Source of the DNA: Paragonimus westermani
Lineage: Eukaryota; Platyhelminthes; Trematoda; Plagiorchiida; Troglotrematidae
Length of the DNA stretch: 64,000 nucleotides
Assembly (NCBI GenBank): GCA_008508345.1
Contig: QNGE01002356.1
Span: 53,673-117,672 of the forward strand
Direction: 5' to 3'
Each line of letters starts with the position of its first letter. Position 1 is the stretch's first letter. The position numbers were made by a program, and so were the translations under genes. Shown here piece by piece: positions 27,634 through 39,600 of this stretch. The notes beneath the pieces were generated by a model. It was not told where the DNA came from. It did no database searches and saw nothing but the letters and a program-made list of their open reading frames with translations.

Positions 27634-30600
27634 TTAACCTTCACACTAGCACGCAGTATCGGAATGGCACGTTTAGTTAGTGTGAGTAAGGTGGTGTGTT
27701 TGGCTGGAGAGACTGTACCTTCAGACAGCGGTTTCATAACGCTGTGCATTCTTACTAACATCCCCCAGTCTCGTTTTCTTTTATTTTGCTTACAGTAGTT
27801 TAGTCGGTGGTAGTTTGAGGTCAGTTGATTCCATGTCAAACGTTATCACGTGAGAGTTTTATTCAGTAACAATTTCAAATTTATCGCCGAAAAACCAGAC
27901 TGAAAGTTGCAAAACAAACGCGTATTTCTCGGATGTGCACCAGAAACTCATCGGTGGAGAACATTTCATGTACATCGTGTATGGTCAGTGGCCGAATAAC
28001 CTCATGAGCTGGTGTTCAGATTTGGTTACACTAAGAAGTTGCACTAGTTGTGAGCCATAACAAGGGAACCCAAGTTTAGTGCTTCGTTCTGACCAGAATT
28101 TCACCTGATTAAAAACTGACTATGTGAATGGTTTTCGCTGTTAACACGCGACAGTTTGTGAGTGCCTTAATCTTCCACTTATCATTACACCGAAAAAATG
28201 GATGCATCTTGTTAACCTCAGTGGTCTTAGTTTTCAGTAACAGAAGCTCGACATAGTGGAAGACTAACGAAGAGTTTCTTTGTAGTCGTCCGTAGGTTTG
28301 CACTGTTTTCTCATTGTGGCTGAAAGTGTGACCAGTATGCAAAGAAATTAGTTAGTGGTCAAGTAACTCAATTTTGTGGCACCAGTTTGGTCTAACTTGT
28401 TTTCATAATCTCAATTTGGCATATATATATATTTCTTTAGTACCTGACTAGCCAACGAAATATATTACTGTTATGCGTATAGTAAGATATAGTGCTCTCA
28501 AAATCACACATTTCAAACAGTTGTTCACTTCAGCCTTCATTTTAACTAGCCCTACCTTCAGTTTGCAAAACCTGCTGGCCTAGAGCGTAAAAGTCCGGCA
28601 CCCGTAGACCGTAAACAACACAAACTCGGTTCGGTCGTCAGTACCTATACTGAACTTCATCAGAAGTCGACCAGAGGCCGAACTACGCAGCAGCAGATCG
28701 AGTCCTCAGAATTGGCAATCAAGAACATTCGTCGCCTTCAGTCACCGTTACACCAACGATGCGGCAGCGAAGCGGCGGCGCCAAAAAACGGTCGTTCTGA
28801 TCACAACTGGGTTAGTCTAGCATCCTCCTGTTTAACAAATGTGTTAGAGCATTCACAGTTTACCCGCTGATTACTTCAGTTTTGGTTTTCTCAAGCTAGG
28901 TTAAAGTGTTGCTTGCTTGTAAAATTTGTCTGCTTAGTAAGTGGTCTGGAAATTCATTATCGTCAGCCAATTTATGCCTACCCCAAAGCAGACACTCTAC
29001 GACTGATTTCGTCCTTTAATGTCATCAAGTGGAGACAGCCCGTATAGACGATCGAACTGCGTTACGAGCCTCATCTGCTATCCACTTGGATGCTAAGATG
29101 AAAAAACGCCTAGTTTTGCCTTTCAAAACCCAGCAGACTGTGAGTTACAGACACTGTATTTCGGCGTAAGGCAACAAAGCTGGTTAAACTAATACTTTTT
29201 AAGCGAGATAAGTTTAAAGAAAATTGTACTAACTGCTAATTTATTGCAAACATCCGCTTGTTTTGACGAAACAGGAGGACATGAACATAAGTGTTAGAAC
29301 CCGCTGACTTCAGAAAGAAAGCTGTTAGACCTTGACAAAAAGAAGGCTTGTGAAATCAATTCGTGAGCAATATAGCCAGTGTGCGTAAATGAGGATATGC
29401 ACAAACTTTCTAGTTAATATCTGCAGAGTTGACGGTGAATATCGCCGCTTTAATCAATACAGTAAGGCACATGTGTAAGCAACCTATGATCAGGTGTAAT
29501 GAGAATCTTTGAAAAGCTGTTCCGTAGTCAGAGGACATTTTGGCTCAGTTTGTGTTGAAAGTGCCAGAATATGCGGTAAAATTAGTGATCTTCTAGCCAG
29601 TTGGTAACGAGGCAAATACACACCTTGTCGTTTTCCAGAGTTAATGGTATATGCATAAATAAGCATCAGTAGAAAATTCAGCACGCAGTTGATTTTAAAC
29701 TACAGTGTGTGATATTGTGTCATTAGGAGCATCATTCTCAAAACACTTTGTCAAAATGACCAGTTTTGCTGTTAGAATGGGTCTTGTCAGGATAGCGGGT
29801 ACAGAGTAAGAATAACGTGAATAATCATTTAACATTTACCTGAATGTTTAGTCAGAGGAAGTGTCAGTCGTTTCATTTCTCGTTTAGATTTATCATTTCC
29901 ACTATGGAGCTGGTGTGAACACAGTCAACTCAGCATAATTTAGGAAAGTTTCAATGCTTTGCTACTCTAGCATCTCGATTCACTCTCGTAAAAATTACAT
30001 GAGTAGCATGCCTGTCTCGTTTTCTAACGGATTTGCTGTACATCTGTAGCTAACCCCTGAATCCATTGATGGTACAGCTAACAATACAGTTGAATAGTGT
30101 ATTGTTCAACTGAATACCGAAATGTAGTATTGAGGTGTATGGAGACGTTACTCAGTAGTGAAAAATGAACGTCTAAAAGTGTGCCATATGGGTTCCATAA
30201 CCTCTACTCATTGTTAGCAATGATACGTAACTTGAGTCCGATATCAAAGCAACTCACAGACCAAGGCCTAAAATCAGCAGCACCTTAATACGATCGGATG
30301 AAAAGGACAGCCATGAGCGACAAAACACTGGGTTCAGGTCAGTGCGCATAGACCTTTCTCAGCTATCATGATAAATTACTCTTCAACGTGTGTCTCCAAT
30401 ATACCGGCTACATATACTAGGTTGCCTCACCCAACTGGCGGCGTGTTCTACAACTGGATTTTACCGTGATCCGTTTTTAGCTTCAACTACTAAGCCAAAT
30501 TCATTACGCTGCTTACCGGTGTAATGAAGCGGATGGACGTTGAAATGCACATGTAATTTTGTGGAACTCGACGGTAGTAAGTTTGCGAACCACGTGAGAC

Positions 30601-33600
30601 GAGTCTACGCATCACCATTTACATAACTGGTGCCCAGTGATCATTAATGCAGCGCCTTCTTGGAACCGGCCTATGAAAGTAAGCACAGCCGCTAGGGATC
30701 AGGAGACTAGTAACCATAGAGGACAGCCAAAAATGTTATATTGGAAATGAGGTTAAGTCTTCAAGTCTGGAAAAGCATAGTATACCCGTTTTTACTGAGC
30801 GGCGGTCAACCAAGCAGCCACTGACGCACTTAGAGTATTACTCGTAAGAATTTTTCCTATGCGCTTGCTTTGAAACTGATCAGCAATAATTGGTTTAATT
30901 CTTCTGATCGTTTCACCTGATGTTAGCAGAAACTACCTAGTTTACTAATGAAGTTGAGTCGTATCGTTGCTTTGATGTGCAGCAAACAAGTTTGGTTGCT
31001 GAGCGTTTCTTCAAAAGGTTTCCGTTTAATTCGGAATGCGCCGCTGTAAGTTACTGGAGGTTAATTTTCTGATATCATGACTACTGCTGCAGTCAAAATA
31101 AAATTTCATCCAATGATTTTCTTTCCAGTGTATACAGACGTAGAGACTGCCAATCAAATGATATTACCATACAGTGAGATAGCAGATCTGATCCCGTCAC
31201 GGACTGAATCAAACACATCTGCAGCACTGGATCTGTCAGCGACTTACTGAGTAGTATCTAACGTTACCCCTTCATCTCTGTTAGATTCCTCTCATGTAAT
31301 ATCTGTCCAGGTCTGTGCTTTACAGATGACATTAATCTTGTGCTTGGTGGATCAAAGATATGTTGGAAATAGTCATCGTAGTCTCGTACGGTTGCCAGCA
31401 GGTGATCCTGCCAAACCAAACTGATTCCAACGTCACACACAATTCTACTCTTTAACAAAGCCTATCCATTTATCACTGTTTCTGGTGTGTATTTCTGATA
31501 TTAAACTCTCTCACTTTAGTAAAATATTTGAAAAGTTTGTGGTTTGTTAGCTGACATAAACGGCAGGACAACAATACATTCTGACACAATGATTATGTGA
31601 AAAGAAGTGAACAACTCCCAAACGACTTTATGTTGTGTCCAAGGACGGAAGATGTGGACATTTTAAGATAAACGCTCAACCTTACGCTATAATGAAGTGA
31701 AGTGACTGAAAAACTAGTCACCTAATCACAGAAGGAAGTGAGACTTATAGTGTGATATGAATTCAGTAATGGTTGAACTTGTTTTGAAGGAACTTGGCTC
31801 TTGTTAAGGACTGGTGACGACGACTCTGTCCTTTAGACAGTAAGATCAACTAAGTTCCTTACTAACCAACAAACTCGTCACTGATGAGTAGNAGTCTAGT
31901 GCTTGTTTTCGAAAGGGGCTGGCTGGAAAGTCTATCTAACTGCGGTGGCTGCGATCAAATGTGAGTGATGTTCAACTTGAAAAAAACTCGTCACTGTTGA
32001 AACATCTTATGAAAACTGTTTCTTTTCATAATATTAGTTCATTAATTAGACCAGTCCATCCAGTCTCATTTTTATTTGTTTGTTTAACTAGTATGATCAC
32101 TATTTGGAACCTACACGTTCAACAATCACCAAGAGCAATGAAAAAAGCTCGAGTGAATCGAAACAGATAATCGACATGCCTTTGAGAAGAATACATCTTC
32201 CAGCAGACAAACAACAGAAGATTCGTACAACTGACGCAGGATATGACTGCCATGTCAATGATAAGTCCCAATCTCGTAACCACATCACAATGCAACATAT
32301 CAGCTCACGAACCTCACCAAATAGATGTTTATATCTGGAACGGAGCTCAACTGTTTTGGGCACCAAAAAAACCCATCATACCGAACAAAGTTTGCCGCAG
32401 TGTAAAGAAGAACCCACGTATCACGATGAAGTGCCTAACGGGAACCAAAGTGAGCTGATCTCAGTTAAATACTTCCTGGTATTTGTCTCTTCTCGTGGTG
32501 TGTGCTTTCTTCAGGTGAGTGCACACTTTAGAGCTGAAGTCGAAGTACTGAATCTTCCACGATAACTTCTGTTCATGAAGTTCAGCTTCGTTTTGTTAAC
32601 CAATCAACAAACAAACAGTGTTACTTTGTGGTGCCTTAATTCACAGGAAACAAGATTTGTTTGCAAGAAGGATTGAATATTATAAACCAGGCAGTGGATG
32701 AACAAATGAACTAATCATGGGAACCACAGAGACCTAATTGTGTGAATCATTTATAACCAGTCGCTTAGATGTTGGAACTCAGTACCACAAATACATACAC
32801 CACCAAATCACAATTTTTCAATATTCTTTTAGTAAAACTCTACGACGTATTATTACAGGTCACAAAATAACCTACACTTGTGTCATATATCAAAAACAAT
32901 ATCCGCTTAACTTAATGCTGATCGGATGAATATGACCTCAGTCAGCAACGTTACTGACGTATGTTTCATAGTTGTTCTGATATCTAAATACGTTTAACTG
33001 TTTGTAATGTTCTAGTGAAGCGGAAACCCGTTTGGTTAAAGGTTTGAACCTAACAACATAAAATAACCAATGTTTATTTACTGGGCCCAATAATTAAAAA
33101 TTGTACCACCTCATCATAATTGGCTTTCTAATTGAATGCGCACTGATAAGTTTGAGTTCCAGCAAGAGCACTCAATGAGCAAATGATTTTTCAACCTATC
33201 GAGCTTGTGTGAAAATTGCGTTAAACCTAACAGTATGTAAACAGTATGAAAGTGTTTAATTTGCCCAATCTACAATGCTTTGGCCTCAATTTGTCGCTTA
33301 TTAGCAATGTTAAAACCGTGCGTAGCTATAATGACTTCCAATTCTAAAAATCTAATTGACACTGCAAGAAAACCTTGTCGTTCATTTGGTTTACGGTCAG
33401 AACACCATCGGAGAAACTTGAAGTGTCTGACTTTAGTCGAAGAATTGTTCAACGGCTTTAGTGACCCATTCAGTGTATTGTAATGTTAGCTGTAAATCAA
33501 TTGTTACACTCAGACGACACAAATTACGGTACGAGTTCATTTTGAAAACTTTCGTCAGTCGCATGTGTGTGACTAGCATGAAAAAACCGACAAATCAAAT

Positions 33601-36600
33601 GAAACGATCACAATCACAAAGAGTGAAAGTCAGTAAACAAAAACAACTGACTACCAGTCTTTGTATGCCGTGAGTTTAGCCATATGTAACAATCACGATC
33701 CAGTCCGGTTTGTACTTTCAATCGTTTCATCTAGGTCTTATTTGTTTTGTTTTCATACTAGTCACGTTTATAACTGACGCGTGTGTGTGAAACGAATTCT
33801 TGTCGTAATTAGTGTCTTCTGATTAATGTATTCAAATGGCTCAGAGAGGCTCAATTTTTCAATCGCTGTGCTGATTGTTCTCATAGTGATGGCGTCGGCA
33901 AAATGGCTCTCGTTAGACGATTAGGTATCCGACCCAGGTTTCACGATATTAATTAACGAAAATCGCATTCATTCTAATTTTCAAACCATGCGGCTTAGTT
34001 TTGCTTGTCCCAGCCAGTCAAAATGTAGTTTGACATTGTTGGTTTTTTACGTGAACTATTAGACTAATGGTGTTCAACTTCATGTGTTGAAATTAGCATG
34101 CATTTTGTAGATATTTCCCACACGTTTTAACATATATACAGTGTGTGTATCGTAATTTATATATTACACAGCGAATATCTTCCACACAAGTGATCAACGG
34201 GTCACGTGTTGCGATCCGTTAATGTTATGTTTATGCTCGTCCATGACATACATCACACAGTCATCCACATAACGTCATTGTGTGTATACGTAATTTCACT
34301 AACTTTCACGGACTTGTTTGTTCTCAAAACCAAAAATGACGGGCTCAGTGCCACAAATTACACAGATGTACAGTCCGCGTCAGCACCTTTTCGACATAAG
34401 AATTCGGGTAGTGTTTTGATAAACGTTATCTCTGTGAATGACAGCAACTCCGGGTCTAAAAGGGGCAACGGTGTATGACATTAGAAACTCGTGATGTAAA
34501 AGGTCATTCAGAAGGACTAGATCTGTAAGTTTTCAAAGAAGACACGAGGCATTCTGATCGCTGTTCAGACCGACCACCTATACAAAATAGGCTCTATACT
34601 CGCGGATGAACGACAGTTCAAGCTGAATCGCAAATCACATATTAACGCTATAACTGTAGAACACATGGAAACGGTTTGACGAAACTTATGTTTGCACCGA
34701 CACATCACTGAAACTCCTTATCAACGGCAGAATCCAGCCACTAGTCGCAAAGGACAAATCACAAAGGAAAACCACCCTGTTGATATCTATTTCTGCCACC
34801 AACAATTTTGCACACCGTAAGCTGGCATATTGGCTTGCGAGTTCCTTCAGACCAATTTTTAACACATAACGTCTCTGAGCAAAACACTACCTTTAATTTG
34901 CACAAATTCTAAAATTTGTTTTTAAACTCAAAAAGATGCAGCTCACCATATGACAATAGATTTTTCGCGAGATTTCATTTCTGGTCGACTTTTTCTTCTG
35001 TGCCTACGTTGATCATTTGAAGTATCCTGTGCTAATTTGATATGGGTGTTTTTGAACCCGATAGGCAGTGTAACGGTAATCAACCTTTTAAGCGCCATTC
35101 TGATTGATTTCCTCTCAGATGGGATATATAATAACATATCAGTCTACTTCGATTGGGTCATTTTATATGAGCGTTATTTTGCAAGCTTCTACCTACAACC
35201 TTGTGCATATTGCCTTCCTTTTTTGGCTAACAGACTTTAACAGAAGCTTGCATTTCTAGGCATTTCATTTATTAAGCGTCACGATTGTTCAGTATTTTGC
35301 CCCATCTATTGAAAATACGATACAAAACGTTTATTATTCGTGGCTGTCCTCAGTTGTGCTTATAACATACAAGCACAACCGCATGTGAGTTCTCTTTCTT
35401 CGAGTGAGACAGGTTTGTACCTTGGACAGTGTAAGCTACAAAGAAGAGTTTTTGAGAAAAGTCATTCTCTTTAAATGCAAACTTTGGTTTTCCACGGTCA
35501 GTATACACAAAATATTTGAACGCACCTCCATGACAGCCACAAATGGCATGTAGTCGTCAATCTGTTTTCGCGACCTGCTCTGAAACTCGCATATTTTATG
35601 ACTGGCCTATATGTATTACCCCTAGCCAGAAGAAATTTTGGTGATTCAAATTATTCTGGACCTCACTTAATCTACTAGTTCACTAGAAGCTGTGTTGATG
35701 CACTTGTCGAACAGAACGGATAATATGCTAGTGATTGAATGAAGATCTACCGTACTGATTGTTGGAAACGTCGACGAAACAAACATCAGTAAGTCAGCTT
35801 TAAAACGGGAACCCGTCACCTTCGAGAACAGTAGACGAGATCGATGCCATTATCTTGTTCATTAATTTCTTGTGCAATGGAGCTATGAGGTAACTAGCAC
35901 ACACTGAGAGGTTGCTGATCACAAAGCACAGCTTAGCTTTGCGTCCCGATGGTACTGACGCAACCAGTGTTACTTACGTGTTACTTCCGTCATTCCTTTT
36001 AGAGTGGAAAACCCAGTCCGTTAATGTAACAATTTTGGTGTTGTTATTCATCCAGAAATGCATTGTCTGCTTTCCGCCTACGACCAACGGCAATAAAATA
36101 AGCTTTGGAACTTGGCACTGTCCCTCTTCTTACCGTGTGGCTTAATCGTTCTGAATCAATTAGGGGAGATCATGACTGATTTGACTCTGTCGAATTTTAA
36201 GCCTGTTCCATGAATTACAAGACTTTTGTTCCTCAAAAATTAGGGTGTGCACCGAGATAATCGGTGTTTGGTACCACAGCATGTGAATTTCATATGACAA
36301 ATAATTGTACAAAATAAGAGGGTCACCAGGTTAGTTCTAAGTTTGTAAACTGTGACTTAAAGAATTTTGTCTTCCGCAGTGTGGCAAGAAATAAATGAAG
36401 AAGCATATCACGTCGTTTCTTGATAAATCGGCAGCTTTTCCGGGGGAAATATTGACGATTTTTACAGTATACTGATTTGTTTTAGCACTTGATACACAAA
36501 ACTACCTGTGGACTGCAATCCGTACATTTCACTACGATGCGAAGAGCAGAAAAAATTTGGATTTTGACTTTGGATTTTATTTGCTATGTAATAAGTGTGC

Positions 36601-39600
36601 ATTGTTTCTGTGAACTGACATCCAAAATGTGATTCCTCACTCGCTAGGTTTGTCTGACATTTATGTTTTCAACTTTTAGTGACTGGCATTGCTACCAGTA
36701 AGAAGAATTAACTGAGTAGCCAATGATATACAATCGTGAATTTTTCTCGAGGAACAATCCATTGTAGAGCAACATAGATCTTCAACAAGTTAGAAAATGT
36801 ATATTCTATTTTAGATCGCGCAATTTTTGTGTTTAGTTCCCCTACCAATCGATTCGTTGACCAGCGAACTGAAACTGCCGGACAAAACCACGTTCTAAGG
36901 TCTATTTTAGAAAGTTATCCTAACTGGGGAGGTTAATAGGTCCACTTCTCAACTCGATGGAAATTACGGCTTCAAAGGTAAGCATCTAACATCTCTTTCT
37001 GTCTCCCAGGGCTCCGAGCTTCCGCCATGTACAGGAGCCATGAAAGTGGGCCTACAATCATCCTACCCTACTCTAAGAACAACTGTAAATATCATATGCT
37101 TAACAAGAGAATAAGAATGCTTAAATGCGTCTGGTAAAACAATTGGAAACTACAGAACACAAGTGTAGGTTTCGGTGAACTAGGTCCTAGGTAATTTAGT
37201 GCGGTTTATGAAACAACAGTCCCAAATGTTTTTGAAAACTATCATTGGGGTTTTGAACCTGTAAAGCAGTGAACTAAAGGTGAAGGAGTATTTTCAAATT
37301 GTTACAACTCTCATCTCTTGTGTAGACCTCTTTCGTTGTCGATCATCTGTAGCTGGAGAACTGACCACCGAATCCTCTCAGCGTCGCACGGTTGAGCCCA
37401 GCAGGGGACTTGAACCAATACGATGGTATCAGATACCGAAGAAGAAGAAGGATGAAGTAAGTCATCACATGAAATCTCAAATGAGTCTAATGCAATGTGG
37501 TTCACAAATATTAGAGTTATGCGATTGCAGGCTTTTCCGTCGGTGCCAAAACGTGTTGTATCACTTCCAAGTTTTACTTCACAAATTCTAAACTTTGTCC
37601 TAGGATTTGTAATCCGCGTTCTACTGTTACAAGTTAATGTAAAATAAACTCCTAGGATTGTAGAAGGACTCTTCAGTTTATGGTCTCCTTCCTGATGTAT
37701 TGTTTTATATGTCTACGGTTGACTGCACAGATAACTATGGTATTTGCGTATTCCAACTGAATTCATTAAGATGATGCATACTGTAAATTTCATTGGACGG
37801 ATACGGAGTTAGCGGCATGTCGAATTTAGCTTATATTTCGATGGAATCTTTTACAATGCGCCCATATTGTGCACGTGTACATGTACAATTACTAAGGGGA
37901 ACGCAGTATACTTCCCTCTCTAATCAGTAGCCCTTTTTGTCTCTAGCTTGCCATTAATTTTTTCCTGACGAGAGTGCGAAATCGGTAACCAAAAAACAAA
38001 TGTGATCCACCAGCCAACTTCAAAAATGTCTTTGCTACTGGAAAGATACCGAAATATGCCCGTTTTCGTGATTTGAAATGCATGAATTCAATAATGACAA
38101 ATACAACTGACTCCAGATTTGTACTATTTATTGGTTGAGCTGAATGTGATGCTCAATCAAACGGGGTTTGCGAAACACATGACTGTTTCATATTTCGTTA
38201 CTAATAAGTAGTGTGGCAGATTTATGAATTTAGATGAGACCCAACTAAGAGAAGTCACGGCTTCGGCTGGATTCGAACCAGCGACAGATACAGCATGCCT
38301 CAAAGCGGCAAGCGCTCTACCAGCTGAGCTACGAAGCCACACCGGGAGCTCGAAAATTTCACATTTGGACTCTGTTACCCACCCGTCCCACTGTCTCATA
38401 TGGAATCCACCAAATGATTCAGGGGATCGACTGCCCCGGCAGGATATCTCAAACAGTTCATGCTGGAATCCACCAACGCCACTGCTGAGCATAGAAATTG
38501 TATTACTAATAAGTGTTGCATATTTGTTGGATTTTTCTAGTGAAATTTTAGAATGTCGCCACACTACATTGTGAAGATATAACCCATAATTATGAAGTCA
38601 TGATGTTGTTTGTGTGCTGAGACTATATGCAGTGATCTGCTTGAGCAACCACTACGATTAGCTGATCATAGGTTAAGCTACATAGCAATATGTATATAAT
38701 CAGCGCGGATCGAACAAAATAGTCCTATCTCAGGAAACTGCCCAGAAACTTAAACCAGAGATGATGCTTGGTGAATTCTTCTATCATCAGAAGCATTAAC
38801 AACAACAGTAGACTGGTGGCTGAAAATGACGCTTACGTGCCGTATATCAGCAAGAGGCAGAAAAAACAGGATGACCTTAGTTTACGAGTAAAACATAGGA
38901 CTTCATTTTATTTGTTACCGACTATCAACACATCCGAGTAAGACACGTGATGCTCAATTCTATGAACTTCACGTGACAAACGTTCTACTGTGTGATTTAA
39001 AAGATGGAGTTCAGTGACTTCGAGAAAGTATCGTATAACCATTATTACCACACTGTTCCTCAGTTAATATTTACGCTGAACGTCATGGAACAGTTCGAGT
39101 AATAAGTCCGTCACTGATGGATCACTATCAATTGTCACGGTTTGCTCGCCACAGTCCGTTCATGCAGTATACTCGTCGGAAATCGTGGTCTGCGTTTTCC
39201 TACTGTCTAGTAAAAAACGCGAGTCTTTTGCAGGAAGTAAATACGAAAGATGGAACAAGAAACAGGACAGTATGGTGGTAAGAATTTAGCCGTCACCTTC
39301 AAGACCATCTGTTTAACCATCGAGTTCATAAACGGCCCTTAACAAGCACACATATCTTCTTAGGTCAAATCAATTTTTGGGATTTCATTCATAGACTGCT
39401 AACCCCTCGTGCTGTTCTGATGTATTTAACCGCAGGGCACTGCGTTGGTCGTTCACGTGGAGCCTAATGGGGCTGCGCTGTATCGCTACGCAAATCACAC
39501 ACTTTTGTAATCCAGGGTAACCAGGATACCTTGTAAATCATTGTGGCCTATAACAAACAGGTTTACTGTGCGTGTTTTTAGTTTCTATATCGGCTTGGTT

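Larger units (their letters stand above)
22717..28561 (+). other. MAPK15 intron, 5.8 kb
   Basis: Phase 0 intron. It holds a coding-like relict at 23294-23716, the SINE-like pair at about 25283-26140, a second-family tRNA-derived SINE at about 27018-27150 and an (AT)n run at 27597-27631. Minus-strand open frames over 26163-26538 overlap the repeat flank and match no protein I recognise. Confidence 0.7.

Noticed and set aside
30080..30107. 8-bp inverted repeat CAGTTGAA / TTCAACTG
   Set aside because: Too short to mean anything in 64 kb without other signals.
34349..34407. Possible extra tail exon reading [16 protein letters not shown]
   Set aside because: Attractive peptide and acceptor, but the donor at 34408 leaves phase 0 where the following exon needs phase 1.
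37010..37045. Possible 36-nt micro-exon after CTCCCAG
   Set aside because: The phase would fit, but the donor (AAA|GTGGGC) is poor and twelve residues are too few to judge.
38157..38564. 135-codon minus-strand open frame
   Set aside because: It runs through the tRNA-derived SINE (the A and B boxes lie inside it), so it is a shadow of the repeat.
39436..39510. Possible exon reading [19 protein letters not shown] after an AACCGCAG acceptor
   Set aside because: It runs into a stop, and no donor gives the phase 0 required between exons i and j.
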